Assembly: GCA_905211645.1 (NCBI GenBank)
Contig: CAJMBK010000008.1
Span: forward strand, 11,519-75,518
From: an uncultured Caryophanales bacterium
Lineage (GTDB): Bacteria > Bacillota_I > Bacilli_A > RFN20 > CAG-288
Direction of reading: 5' to 3'
Length of the DNA: 64,000 bases
In this document: positions 25,675 through 34,767 of the stretch, one piece after another
Position numbering within the stretch: position 1 is the first letter of the stretch
Layout of the letters: each line of letters begins with the position of its first letter
Made by a program: the position numbers and the translations under genes
Notes under the pieces: generated by a model
Told to the model about the DNA's origin: nothing
Seen by the model: the letters and a program-made list of their open reading frames with translations, nothing else
Databases searched by the model: none

Positions 25675-26418
25675 TTACTCATTAGAAGATTCAGCCGTTT
25701 TCTTAAAAACAGAAAAATACATCAAATATGCGATTGTGATACAAACTATATTAAGGATAACCATGAAGTTGATAAGAATAATCAATCCAGTGGTTAAGAA
25801 GTAGTAATAGAAAATTACCAACAAACCCATGTTAACGTAGAAGATGAATGTGGTAAATTTTCCAAACCATGAAGCTCCTTTTAATTCTTTACCTTTATCT
25901 AACAAGAAGATGTTAGCAAAGAACAAAGTTCCTTCTTTAAGAATGAAGATAGCGAGCATTACGTAGAATAAGTAGTACATATCCCACACGTTATCTCCAA
26001 TCGCATGGACGCTTGTGACCTTAACTGTAAAACCAATTCCAATAAATAATTGCAAAACTTTATCTGCGGTAGGATCGAGTGCCTTTCCTAAGCGTGAATA
26101 CAAACTGTATTTTCTAGCGATAAATCCATCTACAAAGTCTGTGAAGCCGCAAAGTAGTAACATCAATCCACATAAAGTCGAATTAAATAAGAAATTCGTC
26201 TCGTTCAGTGGATCTCCAGAAACTAAATCATTCGGATACAAGTACAGGAACAGAAATACTGCACTTAGAATAAATCTTAGATAACACAAAATGTTTGGCA
26301 ACAACAAGACATCATGCTTATTGAATACTTCTTTGAAATATAAGCAAAATCTTTTGCCTAGAGGTAATGTGGTATCTTTGCTTCTTTCTTTTTCTTCCAT
26401 ATCCATGTGTGTGCTCAT
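25675..26418 (-). CDS. pgsA: CDP-alcohol phosphatidyltransferase, probably phosphatidylglycerophosphate synthase
   Basis: An integral membrane enzyme of phospholipid synthesis, 247 residues. The complete family motif D-x2-D-G-x2-A-R-x8-G-x3-D-x3-D is present as D94, D97, G98, A101, R102, G111, D115, D119. PNILCYLRF before it is the usual first membrane helix. The N-terminal 35 residues are a cytoplasmic extension. PgsA is the likeliest member, but phosphatidylserine or cardiolipin-type paralogues share the motif. It follows the large unknown membrane protein by 49 bp. Confidence 0.88.
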   Translation of the reverse strand: MSTHMDMEEKERSKDTTLPLGKRFCLYFKEVFNKHDVLLLPNILCYLRFILSAVFLFLYLYPNDLVSGDPLNETNFLFNSTLCGLMLLLCGFTDFVDGFIARKYSLYSRLGKALDPTADKVLQLFIGIGFTVKVTSVHAIGDNVWDMYYLFYVMLAIFILKEGTLFFANIFLLDKGKELKGASWFGKFTTFIFYVNMGLLVIFYYYFLTTGLIILINFMVILNIVCITIAYLMYFSVFKKTAESSNE

Positions 26419-26467
26419 ATCAAAATCACTACATTATTTTAATATAAAAACAAAGTAGATAAAACTA

Positions 26468-27751
26468 TTATTTTGAATCATCCCCAAAATCAAGAATTAC
26501 AGATTCATCATCGTTCGATGATGAACTATTCTTGGAATCATCAATTTCTGTAGAACTAACTTCCTTGGATTCAACATCAATTGGTTCACTTGATTGATCA
26601 TTTCCCGCATTAAAAGTTTTATTCATATCTAAATTATCTTCACCATTTTTTGGATTGATATTAAAAATATCTTGATTTACAAAATCATTAATAATTTCTT
26701 GAGAACGTTTTTCAATATCATAAGAATTAAAATCTGAATTATAGAATAAACCTAAGCCTTTATAATCCTCAGTATGAACATAATTTGGATTATAAAATGG
26801 AGCAATTGCTAAAATAGCTTTACTTTGTGAGGTTGCTTTAGCAATATTAGGCATCAAAGCTAAAATAGTTGAATACATCATAACCATATAAAATGGTACA
26901 AAAATAGAGAATACAACCCAGCTACAAACTAGAGGAACTGCAAAAAGTAACGAATAAAGAGTGCTATCAGTCAAGATAATTTTGGAAATGCCTGCCCAAA
27001 CTCCATAATATGTTCCAGCACAGATAATAAATATTGGTAAACAGTACATCAAACGAGCAATTAAGATGTCCTTTTTAACTGGTTCCAAAGAGATTCTTTT
27101 TCCAAATTGTCTTAGTTGCATACCAGACATATTCGAACCACTATCTGGTAGAGTAAACATTGCTGCAAATACATGATCAAATGCTCTTAAGCACATAAAA
27201 GCCATATATGAATATGGAACGAATGAAATAATGGACACTAGATTCATCATTACATTAATAAAATATGGAGCTTCAGCACCAGGACCATTAAGAAGAACGG
27301 AAATTGGTGCACTAGAATTTGCAGAAATATATTCGAGAAATCTATCGTAAGAATCAGGATAAAAAGCTTTGTAATAAGGATAGAAAGCGAAATTGATAAT
27401 TAAATTTTCCAATGCAAAAAAGATTATGTATCCAGCAACAATTCCTATAAAGAATGGAAATATTCCAGAAACTCTTGGATAGTACTTACTATATCCATCC
27501 TTATATGTAAAATTCTTTGGTCCATAACCGGTAATTGTAGTTGATAATCGCATGAATACCGTGTAATACAAAGGGTAAATAAAGTACAACAAAACAAGAG
27601 AAATCATCATTAAATAAGCAAGAGCAACAATAAAAGCAGTAGCAAATAGAGGTAAAACTCCATAACTTAAATCTTTTAATAGTGCTTTCTTATTTATTTG
27701 TTTTCTGTATGATCTTGCTTTTAAATTAATCTCGCTCATCTTATTCAGCAT
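26468..27751 (-). CDS. unknown multi-pass membrane protein with acidic tail
   Basis: I do not recognise this 427-residue protein. It has about seven membrane spans between residues 33 and 305, with large extracytoplasmic loops, for example around YPYYKAFYPDSYDRF. The last 100 residues are polar, rich in Asp, Glu and Ser, and probably disordered. No transport or catalytic motif is clear. Its start overlaps the end of the copper-chaperone-like gene by 11 bases. A second ATG at 27739, one base after that gene's stop, is an equally plausible start. The context puts it in the copA operon, but it does not resemble a known copper protein. Confidence 0.75.
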   Translation of the reverse strand: MLNKMSEINLKARSYRKQINKKALLKDLSYGVLPLFATAFIVALAYLMMISLVLLYFIYPLYYTVFMRLSTTITGYGPKNFTYKDGYSKYYPRVSGIFPFFIGIVAGYIIFFALENLIINFAFYPYYKAFYPDSYDRFLEYISANSSAPISVLLNGPGAEAPYFINVMMNLVSIISFVPYSYMAFMCLRAFDHVFAAMFTLPDSGSNMSGMQLRQFGKRISLEPVKKDILIARLMYCLPIFIICAGTYYGVWAGISKIILTDSTLYSLLFAVPLVCSWVVFSIFVPFYMVMMYSTILALMPNIAKATSQSKAILAIAPFYNPNYVHTEDYKGLGLFYNSDFNSYDIEKRSQEIINDFVNQDIFNINPKNGEDNLDMNKTFNAGNDQSSEPIDVESKEVSSTEIDDSKNSSSSNDDESVILDFGDDSK

Positions 27752-27923
27752 TAAAACCTACAGAACTAATAACTTCTTTGGCTTGTTCATAATTTTCTTC
27801 AGCAACTGTAACAGTTTTATCTTCTAATTTAACTTCTGCAGTAATTCCTGCTTTTTTTAAAGCTGTTGAAATAGTTTTATGACAATGCATACATTTCATA
27901 TCTGAAACATGAATAGTTTTCAT
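27741..27923 (-). CDS. copZ: CopZ-like copper chaperone (HMA domain)
   Basis: A 60-residue stand-alone heavy-metal-associated domain with a ferredoxin-like fold. The metal site is MKCMHC, with C11 and C14. It probably carries Cu(I) to the CopA pump encoded 59 bp upstream on the same strand. It lacks any other domain. A GGAG ribosome binding site precedes the ATG. Confidence 0.85.
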   Translation of the reverse strand: MKTIHVSDMKCMHCHKTISTALKKAGITAEVKLEDKTVTVAEENYEQAKEVISSVGFNAE

Positions 27924-27982
27924 ATTAATACTCCTTTATAACGATAGATATTATACTAATTTTTTGTTATGTAAGTAATCTG

Positions 27983-30199
27983 TTATATACCAACACCTTT
28001 ATTCCTATCAACTTTATATAGGCGAATTCTTGATGCATTCACAATCAAAGTCAGTGATGAGACGATCATCAAAACGCTGGCAAGTGTAGGTGAAATATCA
28101 CCCATAATTGCAAATGGGATAAGAATTAAGTTATATAAAATAGCCCAGATGAAGTTTTCGATAATGTTGATAAAAACTTTCTTGGATATCTTAATTGTAT
28201 CGATAATTAAGCTAACTTTTTGTTTAAGCAAAATACAATTTGCTTTAGCTTTGGTGATTTCACTTGCTGAATATGAAGCAACTCTTAAATTTGTTGCAGA
28301 AAGAGCAAGGATATCGTTAACGCCATCACCGATGTAACATGTGTGACTTCTTAATTTTTCATCATTGTTGATGTCTTTATCAATAACTTCTTTCTTTTGA
28401 TTAGGTAAGACTTCAGCATAGATATCTTTAGAATCAAAACCTAAGGATTGACCGATAGAATTTGTATATTCTTTATTGTCTCCTGAAATTAAAACAGGTC
28501 TAATACCCATCTTTTGTAATGTTGAAATAGTTTCATGACTATCTTCTAAAATTTCGTCTTTGAGATCAATTAGTCCAACTAATTTATCATCTTTTAAGAT
28601 GACGACAATACTACCTTTATCTTTAGAATCTAAGATTTCTTTATTAGTATTATCAACTGAAACACCATCTAAAAGTTTAATATTTCCTATTTTGAATTCT
28701 TTGTAGTACAACCCGATACCTGGAACCTCTTTTATAGCAGAAATATCAACAGTTTCATCTGGTAATATCTCTTTTTTATATTCACAAATACCTTTTGCAA
28801 TAGGGTGATTTGAAATGCTCTCAACTTTTTTAACAACAGATAAAATGTTATCTGGAAGAGTACATTTATTAACGCCTAAAGCACCTTTAGTTAAAGTACC
28901 AGTTTTATCAAAATAAATTGTCTTAATTTCACGAACTTGTTCAAATGTGTCACCAGTTTTAAACAAAACACCTTTTTTCAAAGCAAGGTAGAAGCCATTA
29001 AGTGAACTTAATGGAACAGCTAATCCAAAAGCACAAGGGCAACTAACAACTAAAACAGCAATTGCGTTAATAATTGACTCAGTTACTCTTTGGTTTTCAG
29101 GTAGATTTTGATTTATTGCAAAGTAATTAATAACGAATGCAATTATAGAAATAAGAATGATTGCAGGTACGAAAAATGAAGCAATCTTATCGGAAATTCT
29201 ATTTAAATGTCCTTTCTTATTATCCAAAGCATAAGACTCATTAACTATGTTAGACATCATTGAATCAGCTACAGGATTAACAACTTTCAGAGTTAAAGTT
29301 CCAGAAATCAAAGTTGTAGAAAGAAATACTTCATCTCCTTCTTTAACATGTCTTGGTAAAGATTCTCCAGAAAGAACTTTCTCGTCAACTTCACCGGTTC
29401 CAGAAATAACAACACTATCCGTAGGAATTGCTTCACCTTGTTTAACAATGATCGTGTCATCGTATTCCAAAGTATCAGCTTCAACAACACTGACAGAGTC
29501 ATCATCATTGATTTTATTTGCATTCTCTGGAATTAAAGTCTGTAACTTATCCAAAGTTGATGAAGATTTATTCTTAACAAAATCGGTAATCATGTGACCA
29601 ATATAAATGATCGATAAAATCATCATTGTTGAATCAAAATAGGTTGTAGTTCCCATCTTGAAAACTTCAGCTAAGTTATCTTTTTCTACAATTAAGAGCG
29701 AAACAGAAAGAATGTAACTTGCCAAAGATGAAAGTGAAATAAGTAAGTCCATACCTACTCTTTTCATCTTAATTTGAACTATTGATCTGTATATAAATGG
29801 TGTACCGATAGCCACTAAAGCAAGTGAAGCAAAGATAAGCTTAATTAAATTTGAATCAAAGAACATGAAGAAATCGATATGAATTCCTTGATCCATGATA
29901 ATCATATTGATCATGCCTAAAACTGCCACAACTAAAGTGACAATTGAAAATATCAATGCAAATAACTGATAGTTGAATCCTTTATTTTTTTCATCGATAA
30001 CAAGTTTGTAACCTTGTTGTTTAATTAATCTTGCGATGTAAGAAAGAGGAGTTTTATCACTATCATAGGTGAAAGTAACGACATTTTTAGCAAGGTTAAC
30101 TTTAGCAGGTATTCCAACTTTATTCAAAGTTCTCTCAACATTTGCTGAACAATGAGAGCAAGTCATACCTTCAACTTTCAAAGTGATTGTCTTTTTCAT
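27983..30199 (-). CDS. copA: copper-exporting P1B-type ATPase
   Basis: Exports Cu(I) with ATP. The 738 residues hold one N-terminal HMA domain (GMTCSHC, C14 and C17), eight membrane helices, the transmembrane metal site C387-P-C389, the phosphorylated D431 in DKTGTLT, the LSGES actuator loop, HP (SNHPIAKG) and GDGVND. The last helices have the YN and MxxSS pairs that mark Cu(I) pumps. The hinge after GDGVND (ILALSATNLRVASY) and the sequence after CPC (AFGLAVP) are more divergent than usual. It heads the copA-copZ-unknown-pgsA gene run. Confidence 0.93.
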   Translation of the reverse strand: MKKTITLKVEGMTCSHCSANVERTLNKVGIPAKVNLAKNVVTFTYDSDKTPLSYIARLIKQQGYKLVIDEKNKGFNYQLFALIFSIVTLVVAVLGMINMIIMDQGIHIDFFMFFDSNLIKLIFASLALVAIGTPFIYRSIVQIKMKRVGMDLLISLSSLASYILSVSLLIVEKDNLAEVFKMGTTTYFDSTMMILSIIYIGHMITDFVKNKSSSTLDKLQTLIPENANKINDDDSVSVVEADTLEYDDTIIVKQGEAIPTDSVVISGTGEVDEKVLSGESLPRHVKEGDEVFLSTTLISGTLTLKVVNPVADSMMSNIVNESYALDNKKGHLNRISDKIASFFVPAIILISIIAFVINYFAINQNLPENQRVTESIINAIAVLVVSCPCAFGLAVPLSSLNGFYLALKKGVLFKTGDTFEQVREIKTIYFDKTGTLTKGALGVNKCTLPDNILSVVKKVESISNHPIAKGICEYKKEILPDETVDISAIKEVPGIGLYYKEFKIGNIKLLDGVSVDNTNKEILDSKDKGSIVVILKDDKLVGLIDLKDEILEDSHETISTLQKMGIRPVLISGDNKEYTNSIGQSLGFDSKDIYAEVLPNQKKEVIDKDINNDEKLRSHTCYIGDGVNDILALSATNLRVASYSASEITKAKANCILLKQKVSLIIDTIKISKKVFINIIENFIWAILYNLILIPFAIMGDISPTLASVLMIVSSLTLIVNASRIRLYKVDRNKGVGI

Positions 30200-30271
30200 A
30201 GATACCTCCTTTTACCATATATATCGTTTCTAATTATAAAAACTTTAAAAATTTTTCAAATAAATATGCTT

Positions 30272-30310
30272 TTTAAAAAATCCTAGTCTTCTTTCCGGAA
30301 AACTAGGATT
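30272..30310 (-). terminator. terminator of the deoD transcript
   Basis: On the minus strand AATCCTAGT pairs with ACTAGGATT and runs into TTTTTT, ten bases after the NERD-like gene stop. Confidence 0.8.
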
Positions 30311-30319
30311 GATTTTCAA

Positions 30320-30904
30320 TTAGATCTTTCTCTTAGCCATGTTAATTCTTACTTTATCGGACATAGCTTTGATATGAGTGACAGTTTGCTGTAAGTCTTT
30401 GCTATCGAAGCATTGCTCATCGTGTGTATCTTCATATTTAACAATGAATTTATAGAGATTCTTCAAATGAACAATCTCATTTCTTGAATAACTATCTTTC
30501 AAGACTTTGCTTGGAAGTTGAACTCCATTGTTAATGACAGTTACAGGGATAACTAATGGAATATTTGGATCTTTAGTCAAAAAGAGGTTGAGCATGTAGC
30601 TTCTTGTTCTGTTGTTGTAGATAGGATTGGTGACAATTTCCTTGCTGTCGGTTTTATCGTCGTAAAGAACCCATTTCTTATCTTCGATAGCACCTTCAAG
30701 GTCACCTTTAAAATATCTATCATCGAAGCAGTAAACATATTTATCAGATATCAAAAGATGTGAGCAACTCCAAGTTTGATTATCGATAATCAAAGTGACA
30801 TTGTTCATCAAATAGAAGTCAAAATTGACTGCTAATCTATATAAAACCTTGTTTACTTTTTCAGGAAAATTTTTAACTTTCTTTTCCTCATCAGAAAATA
30901 GCAT
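30320..30904 (-). CDS. NERD-like protein lacking the nuclease residues
   Basis: A 194-residue protein whose first 120 residues follow the layout of a nuclease-related (NERD) domain: a hydrophobic strand NNVTLIID, then SHLLISDKYVYCF, a KGDLEG turn, W-x-L and NPIYNNR. The catalytic E-x-K that should follow the SHLLIS strand is replaced by FDDR, so nuclease activity is doubtful. The similarity is by pattern only. It is co-transcribed with deoD (13 bp gap) and ends at its own terminator. Confidence 0.5.
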   Translation of the reverse strand: MLFSDEEKKVKNFPEKVNKVLYRLAVNFDFYLMNNVTLIIDNQTWSCSHLLISDKYVYCFDDRYFKGDLEGAIEDKKWVLYDDKTDSKEIVTNPIYNNRTRSYMLNLFLTKDPNIPLVIPVTVINNGVQLPSKVLKDSYSRNEIVHLKNLYKFIVKYEDTHDEQCFDSKDLQQTVTHIKAMSDKVRINMAKRKI

Positions 30905-30917
30905 CTTTAAATCCTAC

Positions 30918-31625
30918 TTATTCTTTAATACAACTTAATGCAACTTCCATCATCTTGGTGAAAGAATTTTGTCTTTGTTCTGCAGTTGTTTCTTCGTGTG
31001 TAATAAAACTATCAGAGATAGTCAAAATACATAATGCTTCCTTACCTAAGTAAGCTGCGTTGCAGTAAAGGGCATAGCTTTCCATTTCGACAGCTAAGCA
31101 ACCCATCTTTGCCCATTTTTTCCAGGTTTCTGGTTGATCGTTGTAGAAGACATCGGAAGAAAGGACGTTACCAACGTGATAAGGAGCTTTAAGTTCCCTA
31201 CAAGCATTGACTGCTTCTTCTAAAACATTGTAACTTGCAATGGCTGAGAATGGACCAGGTAAAGCGTATTGATGTGCCCAGTTTGAATTGGTGCAAGCAC
31301 CTTGAGCGATAACAATATCAAAAAGTTTGCAATCTGCAGTGTAAGATCCTGCGGAACCGATACGGATGATTCTTTCGACATCATATTGATCATAAAGTTC
31401 ATAGGAGTAAATACCGATTGATGGCATACCCATACCTGAACCCATGACTGAAACTTTTTTACCTTTGTAATAGCCAGTATAACCGAACATGTTTCTGACG
31501 GTGTTGAAGCATGTTACATTCTCTAAAAATGTGTCAGCGATAAATTTTGCTCTTAAAGGATCGCCAGGCATCAAAACTGTCTTTGCGATATCACCCTTTT
31601 TAGCGGCATTATGTGGTGTTGGCAT
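30918..31625 (-). CDS. deoD: purine-nucleoside phosphorylase, DeoD type
   Basis: Cleaves purine nucleosides with phosphate. The 235 residues match bacterial hexameric DeoD. They begin with PTPHNAAKKGDIAKTVLMPGDPLRAKFIA and continue with the phosphate-site GSAGSY, EMESYALY for the ribose, and SSDVFY, where the aspartate is catalytic. A GGGAGG ribosome binding site precedes the ATG. Confidence 0.97.
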   Translation of the reverse strand: MPTPHNAAKKGDIAKTVLMPGDPLRAKFIADTFLENVTCFNTVRNMFGYTGYYKGKKVSVMGSGMGMPSIGIYSYELYDQYDVERIIRIGSAGSYTADCKLFDIVIAQGACTNSNWAHQYALPGPFSAIASYNVLEEAVNACRELKAPYHVGNVLSSDVFYNDQPETWKKWAKMGCLAVEMESYALYCNAAYLGKEALCILTISDSFITHEETTAEQRQNSFTKMMEVALSCIKE

Positions 31626-31715
31626 ATAAAAACCTCCCTAATTGTTTTCTTAAATTTTATCATATTGATAAAATAATTAACGCAAACTGAATAATATTTT
31701 GAGCAGGTGTTAAAT

Positions 31716-32162
31716 ATGATTTTTTTAGTAGATGTTACAACTGTAGTTATAGTTAGTATTATCGCTCTGATCTTCTTAGGCATTGTATTCTTCATCCTTG
31801 TTTCCCTTTTAACCAAAATTAAAAAGGATCACGTTTTAGTTTGTATGGATGCTCTTGGAAATCGAAAAGCTTTTTCTCAAGGAATACATTTTATCAGCCC
31901 ATACAGATATCAAAAAGTTAAAGAGATAAATATCGCTGAAACAACAATTAAAGGTAAAATCGAAAACTACTCATTAGTTATCACTTATAAAGTTGAAGAT
32001 CCAATTAAAAATTCGTACAAAGAAAATACATTTTCTGAAGAACTTACAAAGTTTGAAAGTACTGAAAGAATGCAAAGCGATGAATATTTAATTGATGGAA
32101 TTAAAAAAATCGCCACCGATTATGGTGTCGATTTGATTGAACTTAGTTACAAGAAAGATTAA
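31716..32162 (+). CDS. mini SPFH/band-7-like membrane protein
   Basis: A 148-residue protein with one N-terminal membrane span (about 8-33). It then has a short region that follows the start of SPFH (band 7/prohibitin-like) domains: KDHVLVCMDALGNRKAFSQGIHFISP, then IAETTIKGK and VITYKVEDP. Normal SPFH proteins exceed 280 residues and end in a coiled coil; here only about 110 residues follow the membrane span. The ATG at 31716 has an AGG ribosome binding site; a GTG at 31707 is less likely. It overlaps the 3' end of cdaA by four bases. Confidence 0.6.
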   Translation: MIFLVDVTTVVIVSIIALIFLGIVFFILVSLLTKIKKDHVLVCMDALGNRKAFSQGIHFISPYRYQKVKEINIAETTIKGKIENYSLVITYKVEDPIKNSYKENTFSEELTKFESTERMQSDEYLIDGIKKIATDYGVDLIELSYKKD

Positions 32163-32959
32163 TTCTTTCTACCTTGTCTTGCTTCGATGTACATCTGACG
32201 GAAAATATTTGGGAATTCGTCGGATAATGTACTTGTGGCTTCTGAGTTGTAAGTAATTTGAATCTTACCTGTTTCTTCGGAAACAAGGATTGTTAATGCA
32301 TCCGTATGTTCGGAAATTCCAAGTGCAGCTCTGTGTCTTGCACCATTTTTTCCGGTGAGAATTTTCTTAGTTGAAGGTAAGAATACTGCAGCAGCTAAGA
32401 TAATATTGTCTCTGATAATAATAGCACCGTCATGTAATCTTGTTCCTTCGTAGAAAATAGTTTGAACTAATTCTGGAACAAATGGAGCGTTGATAATTGT
32501 ACCGTTACTTGCGTATTGATCAAGTGATTGGCTTCCTTCAAAAACTAAGATTGCACCAGTTTTGGATTCGGAAAGTGTCTTAACTGTCTGACAAACTTTG
32601 TTGATGAATTCGTCGATATCGTAATCACTTGTATTGTGGTTTTTGTTGAATAATCCAGGTTTAGTATTTGCAAAAAATTTTGAAATCATACCTGCGTTGA
32701 CTTGGCAACAGATAATTGAGAGTAAGATGAAAATTCCAAATGTTACATATGTTCCTGTTTCAACGGCAAGGATATAGAATAAAAAGAATAAAACGGCTAA
32801 GACGATGTAGGTAATTCGGACAAATAACTTTCTAAATAGGAAGCATGCCAAAACGGTCAAACCGATAAGGGCAACTAAAATCATTATGAATTCAAAGATA
32901 TATGTTGGGTCATTTCCAATCTTTGAAAAAATAGTTTCTGTCACTAAAAAATTAAACAT
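32159..32959 (-). CDS. cdaA: membrane diadenylate cyclase CdaA
   Basis: Makes the second messenger c-di-AMP from two ATP. Three N-terminal membrane helices (about 20-90) precede the DAC domain, with the catalytic LHDGAII (D177-G178-A179) and the RHRAALG motif (208-214). The 266 residues match CdaA (DacA) of Firmicutes. In most relatives cdaR and glmM follow; here the next gene converges from the other strand, so the regulator CdaR is not in its usual place. GAGG precedes the ATG. Confidence 0.95.
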   Translation of the reverse strand: MFNFLVTETIFSKIGNDPTYIFEFIMILVALIGLTVLACFLFRKLFVRITYIVLAVLFFLFYILAVETGTYVTFGIFILLSIICCQVNAGMISKFFANTKPGLFNKNHNTSDYDIDEFINKVCQTVKTLSESKTGAILVFEGSQSLDQYASNGTIINAPFVPELVQTIFYEGTRLHDGAIIIRDNIILAAAVFLPSTKKILTGKNGARHRAALGISEHTDALTILVSEETGKIQITYNSEATSTLSDEFPNIFRQMYIEARQGRKN

Positions 32960-33069
32960 CTTTTAACCTCATTAATATTATATATTAAATGACACGTGTA
33001 GATGATTTTTTAACATATATTTTTGCAATTAACAACTTAACAAACTCAGCCTGAAATTTATTAGAAAGA

Positions 33070-33098
33070 TTGAGTAAATAAATGAAATATCCTAAACT
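33070..33098 (+). promoter_or_regulatory. promoter of tRNA-Gly
   Basis: TTGAGT (33070-33075) and TAAACT (33093-33098) are 17 bases apart, ending ten bases before the tRNA. Confidence 0.6.
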
Positions 33099-33108
33099 AT
33101 TAAAACTT

Positions 33109-33179
33109 GCACCCGTGATTTAGTGGTAGAATGAAAGCTTCCCAAGCTTAATGTGCGGGTTCGATTCCCGTCGGGTGCT
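33109..33179 (+). tRNA. tRNA-Gly (CCC)
   Basis: Acceptor GCACCCG pairs perfectly with CGGGTGC. The anticodon loop TTCCCAA gives anticodon CCC. T-arm CGGGTTCGATTCCCG. No encoded CCA; a run of six T residues follows directly. The rest of 32960-33363 holds the next tRNA and AT-rich spacer only. Confidence 0.9.
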
Positions 33180-33239
33180 ATTTTTTATTGGAAATAATTA
33201 ATTCAATTAACTTAACAATTTATAAAAACAAATAAAAAT

Positions 33240-33312
33240 TGCCACAGGTAGGAATCAAACCTACGACCTATCGATTACGAATCGATTGCTCTATCAACTG
33301 AGCTACAATGGC
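33240..33312 (-). tRNA. tRNA-Thr (CGT)
   Basis: On the minus strand a full cloverleaf is visible: D-arm GCTCAGTTGATAGAGC, anticodon stem ATCGA/TCGAT with loop TTCGTAA (anticodon CGT), and T-arm GTAGGTTTGATTCCTAC. The acceptor stem GCCATTG with CTGTGGC has one T-T mismatch. CCA is not encoded. Confidence 0.9.
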
Positions 33313-33363
33313 ATGTAATAAATTATACAAATTTGTAACTCTCAAAAATAGTAAAATATCGTC

Positions 33364-34665
33364 ATGGAAAATAATGAATACATCGAACTTTTAAAGCCTT
33401 ATTTAACTGAAGATGAACTTGCAATTTATTTTAAGTCTTTAGATGATTCTTACTACAATAAAGGTGCAATTATAAATACTAATTTAGTTAGTTTTGAAAC
33501 TCTCAAAGAAGACTTCCCATTCATTGAGAAAAACTACAAGCTTGAAAGTTTTATAAATTTCACTTCTGAAAATAATTTGTCTAAATCGCCATTCCATTAT
33601 GGCGGTGCTTATTATCTTGTTGATCCTTCAAGTGTTGAAGTAGTTTACCCTTTATACAAGAATTTAAAAGATGGCAGTATCGTTTTCGATTTATGTGCAG
33701 CTCCTGGTGGAAAATCAATTATTCTTGCTCTTTTAAGACCTGATATTTTGATTGTTAGCAATGAAATAAATCAAAAGAGAGCGCAAATTTTAAAGAGTAA
33801 TATTCAAAGACTTGGCTTAACAAATGTTGTTGTCACAAATAATTCCATCAAGGATTTCGCAGGGATTTCTCAATTTAACCATGCAATTGATGGCATCATT
33901 TTAGATGTTCCATGCTCAGGAATTGGCATGAATAGAAAGAAGGCCAAGATGGAGGATGACTATTCTGAAGGTAAAGCGGAGAAGTTAGCACCTCTTCAGT
34001 TAGATCTTTTAAAAACTTCATTAACAATGTTAAAAGATAAAGGCTTACTTGTATATTCAACATGTTCTTACAACGAAATTGAAGATGAAGGTGTTATCTT
34101 ACAAGTTTTAAATGAAGATAAAACTGTTGAACATATCGATTTAAATATCGAAAACGCTAAATATTCATCAAGTAAAATTGGTTCACATTTGATACCACCA
34201 TTTTACAAAGGTGAAGGACACTATGTTTGTTTACTTAAAAAATATTGTGATAAAAGTAATGATTTAGAAATTGAGAAAGTTAAGCTTTCTAAAGATAATA
34301 AAATTGAATTACCAATCATTGAATTCAAAAAGAACAAATATATTGCAGATTATTTCTTAAAGCACCTCAATAGATTAAACATTGTTTCAATTGGTGTTGA
34401 ACTTCTCAATAATTTTCAAAATGAGAAAGCATATTACAATGTAAACTTTTCTCATACAAAATATGGTAAAAATCTTTTATCAGTTGTGTCTACTGATGAC
34501 ATTGAATTAGCCAATAAATATCTAATTGGCTACGAAATCCCAACTGAATTTGATAAAAATGCCGAAGTCGCATTTGCATATAAAGGTGTAAATTTAGGTT
34601 ACGGAAAAGTTGTAAATAGGAGATTGAAAAACTATTTTCCTAAAGGATTGAGAAAGAAAGATTAA
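33364..34665 (+). CDS. rsmF: RsmF/NSUN-type RNA m5C methyltransferase
   Basis: A SAM-dependent RNA cytosine-5 methyltransferase, 433 residues. It has the SAM loop DLCAAPGGKS, the catalytic PCSGIGMNR and the second cysteine motif YSTCSYN, all intact. The C-terminal 140 residues match the RsmF RNA-binding extension. The exact target (16S rRNA or tRNA) is not clear. Unlike the RsmB paralogue at 42.4 kb, its active site is complete. It has no ribosome binding site: TAAAAT at 33352-33357 lies six bases before the ATG, so the message may be leaderless. Confidence 0.88.
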   Translation: MENNEYIELLKPYLTEDELAIYFKSLDDSYYNKGAIINTNLVSFETLKEDFPFIEKNYKLESFINFTSENNLSKSPFHYGGAYYLVDPSSVEVVYPLYKNLKDGSIVFDLCAAPGGKSIILALLRPDILIVSNEINQKRAQILKSNIQRLGLTNVVVTNNSIKDFAGISQFNHAIDGIILDVPCSGIGMNRKKAKMEDDYSEGKAEKLAPLQLDLLKTSLTMLKDKGLLVYSTCSYNEIEDEGVILQVLNEDKTVEHIDLNIENAKYSSSKIGSHLIPPFYKGEGHYVCLLKKYCDKSNDLEIEKVKLSKDNKIELPIIEFKKNKYIADYFLKHLNRLNIVSIGVELLNNFQNEKAYYNVNFSHTKYGKNLLSVVSTDDIELANKYLIGYEIPTEFDKNAEVAFAYKGVNLGYGKVVNRRLKNYFPKGLRKKD

Positions 34666-34672
34666 CTTATTT

Positions 34673-34705
34673 AGTCAACTTTATTATTGAAGTTGACTTT
34701 TCTTA
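34673..34705 (+). terminator. terminator of rsmF
   Basis: AGTCAACTT and AAGTTGACT form a 9-bp stem around an eight-base loop, followed by TTTTC. Confidence 0.8.
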
Positions 34706-34767
34706 TTATCCAAATGGTCAACTAACTCTCTTATCTCTATAATAATTTCAAAAAAGGAGAGATAATT

